From Lonsdalea iberica (lineage in GTDB: Bacteria > Pseudomonadota > Gammaproteobacteria > Enterobacterales > Enterobacteriaceae), in contig NZ_LUTP01000003.1 of the NCBI RefSeq assembly GCF_002111585.1, positions 1 through 64,000 of the forward strand: a DNA stretch of 64,000 nucleotides, in the 5' to 3' direction. This document shows positions 58,471 through 64,000 of the stretch, piece after piece. Each line of letters begins with the position of its first letter. Within the stretch, counting starts at the first letter, position 1. The notes beneath the pieces are model-generated. The model was not told the DNA's origin, searched no databases, and worked only from the letters and a program-made list of their open reading frames with translations. Made by a program: the position numbers and the translations under genes.

Positions 58471-59202
58471 TCAGGCGGCGGAGTAATCTCTCGCGCCGAA
58501 AATCGCCGTGCCAATTCGCACCAGCGTGCTGCCGGCGGCGATGGCCGCCGGCATGTCGTCCGTCATCCCCATGGAAAGGGTATCCGACTCTGGATAACGG
58601 CTCCTGAGCTGCTGAAAAAGATCGGACAGCTGGCGGAAAACCGCGAGCTGACGCTGATAGTCGCTTTCCGGCGCCGGGATCGCCATCAGGCCGCGCAAGC
58701 GCAGTCGGGGCATGGCGGCGACGCTGTCGGCCAGCGCGGGCAGTGCGTCCGCCATCATGCCTGACTTACTCGCTTCCTGACTGATGTTGATCTGTAACAG
58801 GACATTGAGCGGCGGCAGCCCGTCCGGACGCTGGTCGTTCAGGCGCTGCGCGATGCGCAGGCGATCGATAGTGTGGCACCAGTCGAAGTGCTCCGCCACC
58901 AGTCGGCTTTTGTTGGACTGCAAAGGACCGATGAAGTGCCATTCCAACGGCATATCGGGCTTCGCGGCGCGGAAATGTAGGATTTTATCGACGCCTTCCT
59001 GGACGTAATTTTCGCCGAAGGCGCGCTGTCCGGCTTCGATCGCCGCTTCGATCGCGCTGAGGGGTTTGGTCTTGCTGACGGCCAGCAGCGTGACGTCTTC
59101 GGGAAGGCGTCCGCAGCGTTCGGCCGCCGCAGAAATTTGCTGCCTGACGCCCTGTAGATTCTGCTGCACCGTCTGTGTCGTAAGGTTCGTGCTCATAGTC
59201 AT
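58471..59202 (-). CDS. yggS: PLP homeostasis protein YggS
   Basis: A 243-residue PLP-binding, non-catalytic protein that buffers vitamin B6 and affects amino-acid metabolism. The PLP lysine lies in LLAVSKTKP, with FGENYVQE, WHFIGPLQSNK and LSMGMTDDM following. Two in-frame ATGs (59202 and 59196) are possible, neither with a clear ribosome site. Confidence 0.95.
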   Translation of the reverse strand: MTMSTNLTTQTVQQNLQGVRQQISAAAERCGRLPEDVTLLAVSKTKPLSAIEAAIEAGQRAFGENYVQEGVDKILHFRAAKPDMPLEWHFIGPLQSNKSRLVAEHFDWCHTIDRLRIAQRLNDQRPDGLPPLNVLLQINISQEASKSGMMADALPALADSVAAMPRLRLRGLMAIPAPESDYQRQLAVFRQLSDLFQQLRSRYPESDTLSMGMTDDMPAAIAAGSTLVRIGTAIFGARDYSAA

Positions 59203-59360
59203 TCAGGAGGCTTATAGGTGATTTGAAATATCGGTTCGGCAGATAGTGTAAAACAGAATGCCCTGGATCTGCACCTTGAAGGGTAACCAGTCCGGTGGGC
59301 GAAGCGCCTTAACGCATGAAAAAAGGCGTGCTCGCAAGAGTTTGGTCTAAGCTAAAAACC

Positions 59361-59400
59361 AGCAAGCCGGATAGGTGCGGCCTCGACCTGCCGGTTTGCT
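59361..59400 (+). other. Hairpin in the leader of the secreted unknown gene
   Basis: AGCAAGCCGG pairs with CCGGTTTGCT (one G-T pair), with an inner AGGT/ACCT. It ends 46 bases before the start codon at 59447. No T-run follows it. Confidence 0.4.
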
Positions 59401-59446
59401 TCGTTCGACAGTTCTAAAGATGACCGCCGTTTATAGGGAATTTTCA

Positions 59447-59863
59447 ATGAATAAAAAGAAAACAATCGCGACCATCGGCGTCGCCTTACTCCTTCCCCTG
59501 ATGGCTGATTCAGCCAGCGCCGCCGCGCCTTCGTCCCCGCCTATCGGCAAGATTTGCAAAGCGACCACCTCGTTAATTTTCGGACGCAGCACCCAGATTA
59601 TGAAGCTCGACGCCGTTGAAAACGGCATCGCTTATGTGCATTACTTCCGGCCTGGCGACCGTTCCCGCTGGGCGATCAAATGCAAGCTGGCGGGCAATCG
59701 TGTGTTGTGGGCCAGCAACAATCCCGACAGCATTGGCCGGTGGCGCGACGATCCCGCGGATGAAACCATCACCTACCGCATTCACGGCGATGCGCTCGAT
59801 ATCAGCGAAATCTACTCCGATGGCTCCAAGGAGCGGCAGTCTTACTCGTTAAACGCGCTTTAG
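59447..59863 (+). CDS. Secreted hypothetical protein
   Basis: A 138-residue protein with a clear signal peptide (MNKKKTIATIGVALLLPLMA, cleavage after SASA). The mature part has two cysteines (in GKICKATTS and AIKCKLAG) that could form a disulfide. No family is recognised. The start at 59447 follows AGGGAA; a longer frame from 59375 would hide the signal peptide. Confidence 0.75.
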   Translation: MNKKKTIATIGVALLLPLMADSASAAAPSSPPIGKICKATTSLIFGRSTQIMKLDAVENGIAYVHYFRPGDRSRWAIKCKLAGNRVLWASNNPDSIGRWRDDPADETITYRIHGDALDISEIYSDGSKERQSYSLNAL

Positions 59864-59916
59864 CGTTGAAAACCGCTGGCCTTTCCGGACGAGGCCAGCC
59901 CGTCCGGAGCGCGGGC

Positions 59917-61152
59917 TTAAGCGTAGTCGATGCGCTCGGGCGTACGGCGCATGATCACCTTTCCGTGGCGCACGGACAGCAGCGCCTTGGCCTGACGACG
60001 CACGGCCTCGTAGTCATTTTCCGCGTCCATAATCAGTAGGTTGGCGGGCCGGCCGACGACCAGACCGTATTTTTCGCCCAGATGCATCGCTTTGGCGCTG
60101 TGATCAGTCACAAAGTCCAGACAGCGCTGTAGATCTTGGTAGCCCATCATGTGACAGATATGTAGCCCCGCATCCAGCACTCGCAGCAGGTTGCCGTTGC
60201 CCAGCGGATACCACGGATCTTTGATGGAATCCTGACCGAAACAGACGTTCATCCCTGCACGATCCAGCTCCGCGACGCGGGTAATGCCGCGCCGTTTTGG
60301 GAAGGTGTCGAAACGGCCTTGCAGGTGGATGCTTTCGGTCGGACAGGATATGAAGCTGATGCCGGAACGCTTAAGCAGACGAAACAGCTTGGAACAGTAG
60401 GCGTTATCGTAGGATCCCATCGCCACCGTATGGCTGGCGGTCACGCGCTCGCCCATGCCGCGCACACGCGCTTCTTCGGCCAGCACCTCCAGAAAACGCG
60501 ACTGGGGATCGTCGGTCTCATCGCAGTGCACATCTACCAGACAGCCCCGGCGCTCCGCCAGATCCATCAGAAACTTCACCGAACTCACGCCTTGTTCGCG
60601 GGTATTTTCGAAGTGCGGGATCCCGCCGACGACGTCGGCGCCCAGGTCAATCGCCTGTTCCATCAGTTTGCGGCCATCGGGGAACGACTCGATCCCTTCC
60701 TGCGGAAACGCGACGATTTGCAGGTCGATCAGATCGCGTGCTTCCTCTTTGACTTCCAGCATAGATTTTAGCGCACCCAGCGTGGGATCGGTCACGTCGA
60801 TGTGGGTACGCACATGCTGGATACCGTGATCTCGCAGCAGGCCGATGGTGCTGTGCGCCCGGCACTTGGTGTCTTCGTGGGTGATTGTGGCTTTGCGCTG
60901 GCTCCAGCGCTCAATACCTTCGAACAGCGTCCCGCTCATGTTCCATGCCGGTTCACCGGCGGTCAGGGTCGCATCGAGGTGGATATGCGGCTCCACCAGC
61001 GGCGGGATCACCAGCCGCCCGCCTGCATCGATGTCCTCGGGCGCCGCCGTTAGCTGACCGTTCTGCGGCTCGATGGCGGCGATCAGACCCTCGCGTAGGC
61101 TCAGGGTATATAGGCCCGGCTGATGGCGAAGCCCAGCATTGATAATGTTCAT
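59917..61152 (-). CDS. Cytosine deaminase-like amidohydrolase
   Basis: A 411-residue metal-dependent amidohydrolase related to CodA (427 residues). It has metal ligands HIH in EPHIHLDAT, H in VDVHCDET, H in TASHTVAMGSYD, and the metal aspartate in FGQDSIKDPWYPLG. At that site E. coli CodA has FGHDDVFDPW: the metal Asp is kept but the adjacent residues corresponding to H312 and D314 are Q and S, so the substrate may not be cytosine. Isoguanine- or other aminopyrimidine/purine-type deamination is possible. The ATG overlaps the PucR stop by four bases. Confidence 0.85.
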   Translation of the reverse strand: MNIINAGLRHQPGLYTLSLREGLIAAIEPQNGQLTAAPEDIDAGGRLVIPPLVEPHIHLDATLTAGEPAWNMSGTLFEGIERWSQRKATITHEDTKCRAHSTIGLLRDHGIQHVRTHIDVTDPTLGALKSMLEVKEEARDLIDLQIVAFPQEGIESFPDGRKLMEQAIDLGADVVGGIPHFENTREQGVSSVKFLMDLAERRGCLVDVHCDETDDPQSRFLEVLAEEARVRGMGERVTASHTVAMGSYDNAYCSKLFRLLKRSGISFISCPTESIHLQGRFDTFPKRRGITRVAELDRAGMNVCFGQDSIKDPWYPLGNGNLLRVLDAGLHICHMMGYQDLQRCLDFVTDHSAKAMHLGEKYGLVVGRPANLLIMDAENDYEAVRRQAKALLSVRHGKVIMRRTPERIDYA

Positions 61153-62384
61153 AGCAACTCCTGCTGTTGTGCGTTGGACATACGCCAGATCAGCAAAGCG
61201 ACCGACGCATTCAAGCGAAATTGGGGATCGCTCAACGCATTCCCCGACTGTTGTTCGATGCGCTGCAAACGCTGATGCAGCGTATTGCGATGAATATGTA
61301 GCCGCTCGGCGGCTTTGATCAGATTGCCGTTTTCCTGCAACACGGCGTCGAGCGTTTCCACCAGTTGATGCGGATGTTTGCGGTGAGGCTCGAACAGCAT
61401 CCCCAGCGTCTCCTCCATGAACTGCGTGATCAGTTCAGGCTCTTCGACGGCGGTCAGCAGTTTCAGCACGCCCAGCTCGCTATAGTCGCACTGGCCCTTG
61501 GCCGGCTGCATGCTCTGCGTGACATCCAGCGCGCGTCGCGCTTCGATCAATCCTTGTCGGTAGCGCGCCGCCGACATCACCGTGGACGAGATGCCGCAGA
61601 ACAGGCGCAGCGGGCGGATAGTGTCGTCGATCGTTCGCTGTACGTGTTGCAACCGCTGTTGGCTGCGCCGGAATGGCCGATCGTCCTCGGGCAGCAGCAG
61701 GATGAACAGTTCGCCTAGTACGATCAGCGGCAGCCCGGCGTCGTGGCTGGTCAGCGCCGCCTCCAGCTGCTGTTGAATTTGTTGGCGGGCCGACTGTAAT
61801 CGCGCTTCGGCCGTCGCGGGATCGTGCCTGCTGAACAGGGCTTGCGTGCCGCTCAGTCGCAGCGCGACGATCCGACGAGGCTGCTCCAGCGCGAGGTGGA
61901 GATAGCTGGCGCGCTGGTTAGCGATCGCCAGGCTCGGATACTCGCCGGTCAGCAATTGGATCAGAATGTCTCGTTGGGATCGCAGCGTCGCTTCTCGCTG
62001 GACCAGCGCAGTGCCGATCAACTGAGTGACGATCCCCATTTTGAGCGAGTAGGGCTGTTCTATCAATGGAATCCCTAGCGTGTCCGCAAGCGTGATAACG
62101 GTCTGCGGGATCGCATGAATAAACGCCTCTCCGGTGAGGATCACGATGCCCGCAATACCGCGTTGGCGGCCTTCTCGCAAGAGCCGCCGCAGGTTTTCCT
62201 CATCGCGCGGATGGTTGATCCCGGTGACGAACACCAGCTCGCCGCCCATGATCCACTCGGCGATCCCTTCATTTCCCGCCACGTAGTACCAGCGCACCGC
62301 GCGATGAATATTGTGCGCGCCGCCGCGCAGCGTCAGCGGCTCCAGCCCCGGTAGCGACAGAATTTCACCGATGGTCAAACTCAT
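61149..62384 (-). CDS. PucR-family transcriptional regulator
   Basis: A 411-residue regulator with the N-terminal PucR domain (TIGEILSLPGLEPLTLRGGA), a GGDEF-like middle, and a C-terminal helix-turn-helix (LHIHRNTLHQRLQRIEQQ). PucR proteins often control purine or pyrimidine catabolism. It overlaps both neighbours by four bases and so forms one operon with the deaminase and the permease remnant. Confidence 0.92.
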   Translation of the reverse strand: MSLTIGEILSLPGLEPLTLRGGAHNIHRAVRWYYVAGNEGIAEWIMGGELVFVTGINHPRDEENLRRLLREGRQRGIAGIVILTGEAFIHAIPQTVITLADTLGIPLIEQPYSLKMGIVTQLIGTALVQREATLRSQRDILIQLLTGEYPSLAIANQRASYLHLALEQPRRIVALRLSGTQALFSRHDPATAEARLQSARQQIQQQLEAALTSHDAGLPLIVLGELFILLLPEDDRPFRRSQQRLQHVQRTIDDTIRPLRLFCGISSTVMSAARYRQGLIEARRALDVTQSMQPAKGQCDYSELGVLKLLTAVEEPELITQFMEETLGMLFEPHRKHPHQLVETLDAVLQENGNLIKAAERLHIHRNTLHQRLQRIEQQSGNALSDPQFRLNASVALLIWRMSNAQQQELL

Positions 62385-62620
62385 GACTGCTCCTTGCTTT
62401 CCGTCAGGACCGCACGGCGTCCGGTCAATCGCGTGAAGAGTATATAAAGGCCGGCGGAGGCTGCGATACCGACCAGCGGAAAGGCGACGCCCAGCTTGCC
62501 GCCCGCGAACATCGTTGCCGTAAAAAACGTACAGCTGAACAATACCATTGAGATCGAGAGCAACCCTTTGCGCTGATTTTTGGGTGTTTCACTCAAGGGA
62601 AACTCATTCCGTTCTGACAT
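62381..62620 (-). pseudogene. Collapsed cytosine/purine permease gene
   Basis: A 79-codon open frame. The first 48 residues (KGLLSISMVLFSCTFFTATM, then FAGGKLGVAFP) are the start of NCS1 cytosine/purine permeases, which run to over 400 residues. The last 30 (LVGIAASAGLYILFTRLTG) resemble their C-terminal end. The middle, with nearly all helices, is gone in frame. The start (AGAGG upstream) and the overlap with pucR are retained, so the small frame is still translatable. Confidence 0.65.
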
Positions 62621-62850
62621 GGCGGTGGCCTCTGTTTAACGTAGGGAAGGGAAATACCTGAGTTAACAGAGCAATTAACGTGCCCGTTTTTTGATTCGGA
62701 GAAAGTAGGCGGTGGATACGTCAAGTATTGTGCAGTTTGCCCGGTTTTTGCGTCTTTATTTCCCGTAACCGCTCTATGATTGTGCGTTTTGCCCGTGAGA
62801 TGCACTGATATCGACAGGCGTGCCGAAGGAAGAAAAGGGAAGAGGGGCGA

Positions 62851-62882
62851 TAAAAGGTCGTCGCCGCCTTGATGGCGACGAC
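62851..62882 (-). terminator. Intrinsic terminator of the last chemoreceptor
   Basis: GTCGTCGCC and GGCGACGAC form a perfect 9-base stem with an 8-base loop. On the minus strand it is followed by CTTTTATC. It starts 10 bases past the stop. Confidence 0.75.
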
Positions 62883-62891
62883 GGTCGGGCG

Positions 62892-64000
62892 TTAGGGCAG
62901 TAGCGGAAGCTTATCGCCGATGCGGAACATCGCCATGGCTTCCACCAACTGGCGGGATTGCGCTTCCAGCGATTCGGTCGTGCTGGCGGAGGCTTTCACC
63001 AGCGCGGCGTTCTGTTGGGCGACCTTGTCTATTTGGGTAAAGGCGATATTGACCTGCTCAATGCCGCGATGCTGCTCCTGAGACGCATAGGCGATCTCTT
63101 TTATCAGGCTGGTGATGCGGTTGATCTCGCCGGACACCTCGTCCATGGTCTCGCCCGCCTGCGAGGCCAGCGTCAGGCCCTCGGTCACGTGGTTCTGCGA
63201 GTCCATGATGAGCGTTCGAATCTCCCGTGCGGCCTGTCCGCTGTGCTGGGCCAGATGGCGAACCTCGCTCGCCACTACCGCGAACCCTTTGCCTTGTTCT
63301 CCGGCGCGAGCTGCTTCCACCGCCGCGTTCAGCGCCAGAATGTTGGTCTGGAATGCGATGCCGTCGATGACACCGAGGATATCGCTGATGCGTTTGGCGC
63401 TGGCGGCGATTTCCTGCATTTTCTCGATGACGTAGCACACCGATTCGTTGCCCCGGTCGGTGGTGTCCGAAACGTTGTCCGTCAACTGATGCGCCAGCGT
63501 AGCGGTGTCGGCGTTGTGTTTGACCGTAGCGCTGAGCTGCTCCAGGCTGGCCGCCGTCTGCTCGAGCGCGGCCACTGAGGCTTCGGTGCGCTCTTCAAGG
63601 TGACGGTTGCCGGAGGTCAGTTCATGGCTGCCGTGGTCAATGTGAGTACTGGCGTCGCGCACCTGTCCGACCGATGTCATTAGTGCGAGCTGCATGCGTT
63701 CAATGGCGTCGCTCAGGCGGCCTAGTTCGTTATCACCGTTTGCCGGGATGCGCTGAGTCAGATCGCCCGCCGCCACCTGCTCCAATTGCTCAATGGCCCG
63801 GTCGAGCGGCTTGAGTAGCATATGCCGCAGCGCCTTCCAGCCAAGGAATACCAACAGCAGCGACAGCAGGCCGGCCACGCTAATCAGCAACAGCATGATG
63901 CGTTCGTTATCTTCGGCGTCCTGAATGCGTTCAACGGCTTGCTGCTGCGCATAGGTGCGAAACGCTTGAATCGCGCGGTCGAATGCCGTCGACAGCGGCG
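62892..64000 (-). CDS. Methyl-accepting chemotaxis protein (5' part outside the window)
   Basis: The frame is open through the window edge, so the N-terminus and most of the ligand domain are missing. Visible are the end of the periplasmic helix bundle, TM2 (MLLLISVAGLLSLLLVFLGW), HAMP (LKPLDRAIEQLEQVAAGDLT) and the signalling tip [20 protein letters not shown]. It ends RIGDKLPLLP without a CheR-docking pentapeptide, unlike the receptor at 29.9 kb, so it would need other receptors for efficient adaptation. Confidence 0.93.
   Translation of the reverse strand, partial: PLSTAFDRAIQAFRTYAQQQAVERIQDAEDNERIMLLLISVAGLLSLLLVFLGWKALRHMLLKPLDRAIEQLEQVAAGDLTQRIPANGDNELGRLSDAIERMQLALMTSVGQVRDASTHIDHGSHELTSGNRHLEERTEASVAALEQTAASLEQLSATVKHNADTATLAHQLTDNVSDTTDRGNESVCYVIEKMQEIAASAKRISDILGVIDGIAFQTNILALNAAVEAARAGEQGKGFAVVASEVRHLAQHSGQAAREIRTLIMDSQNHVTEGLTLASQAGETMDEVSGEINRITSLIKEIAYASQEQHRGIEQVNIAFTQIDKVAQQNAALVKASASTTESLEAQSRQLVEAMAMFRIGDKLPLLP

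Overview
The window is enterobacterial chromosome. Gene content and order match the E. coli neighbourhoods aceE-aceF-lpd-acnB-yacL, ssb/uvrA-yjbQ-tyrB-alr-dnaB-qor-pspG-dusA, lysR/lysA, galR-omrAB-aas-lplT and hemW-rdgB-yggU-yggT-proC-yggS. A CelS-type GH12 endoglucanase and a siderophore receptor/esterase island point to a plant-associated soft-rot or canker lineage (Pectobacteriaceae, such as Brenneria, Lonsdalea, Pectobacterium or Dickeya). The family assignment is inference; no marker in the window fixes the species.

Layout. 1-6.4 kb: pyruvate dehydrogenase complex. 6.4-11.7 kb: an accessory block between lpd and acnB, holding a decayed MmgE/PrpD gene, an AraC regulator, a FepA-like TonB receptor and an esterase. 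12-15.3 kb: acnB, yacL. 15.4-18 kb: a tightly overlapping metal ABC transporter operon behind a near-perfect Zur box and led by an overlooked 34-residue membrane peptide. 18-20.9 kb: a polyol dehydrogenase-SemiSWEET gene pair and the celS-like cellulase. 20.9-22.9 kb: AT-rich DNA with remnants of at least two genes. 22.9-27.1 kb: ssb, a LexA box, uvrA, yjbQ. 27-31.6 kb: a diguanylate cyclase, a 1.2 kb gene-poor gap and a chemoreceptor. 31.7-36 kb: tyrB, a YitT-family membrane protein, an Lrp-type regulator, a PheC-like periplasmic dehydratase and a DUF1471 protein. 36-41.5 kb: alr, dnaB, qor, pspG (sigma-54 promoter), dusA. 41.8-50 kb: an unknown gene, lysR/lysA, a GntP transporter-glycerate kinase-CdaR cluster and a LacI regulator. 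50.2 kb: an OmrA/OmrB small RNA. 50.6-54.9 kb: aas, lplT, elaA, entericidin ecnA. 55-59.2 kb: hemW to yggS. 59.4-62.6 kb: a secreted unknown protein and a cytosine-deaminase-like/PucR operon whose permease has collapsed to 79 codons. 62.9 kb to the end: a partial second chemoreceptor.

Three conserved genes carry frameshifts: aceF (one base missing), uvrA (one base missing) and the chemoreceptor at 29.9 kb (net two extra bases). In each, the remaining coding sequence continues intact in another frame, and two of the three sit at short G or GC runs. Sequencing or assembly error is therefore the simplest explanation, though real recent mutations cannot be excluded. The PrpD, RpiR, membrane-protein and permease remnants are different: they show multiple lesions or large deletions and look like true gene decay.
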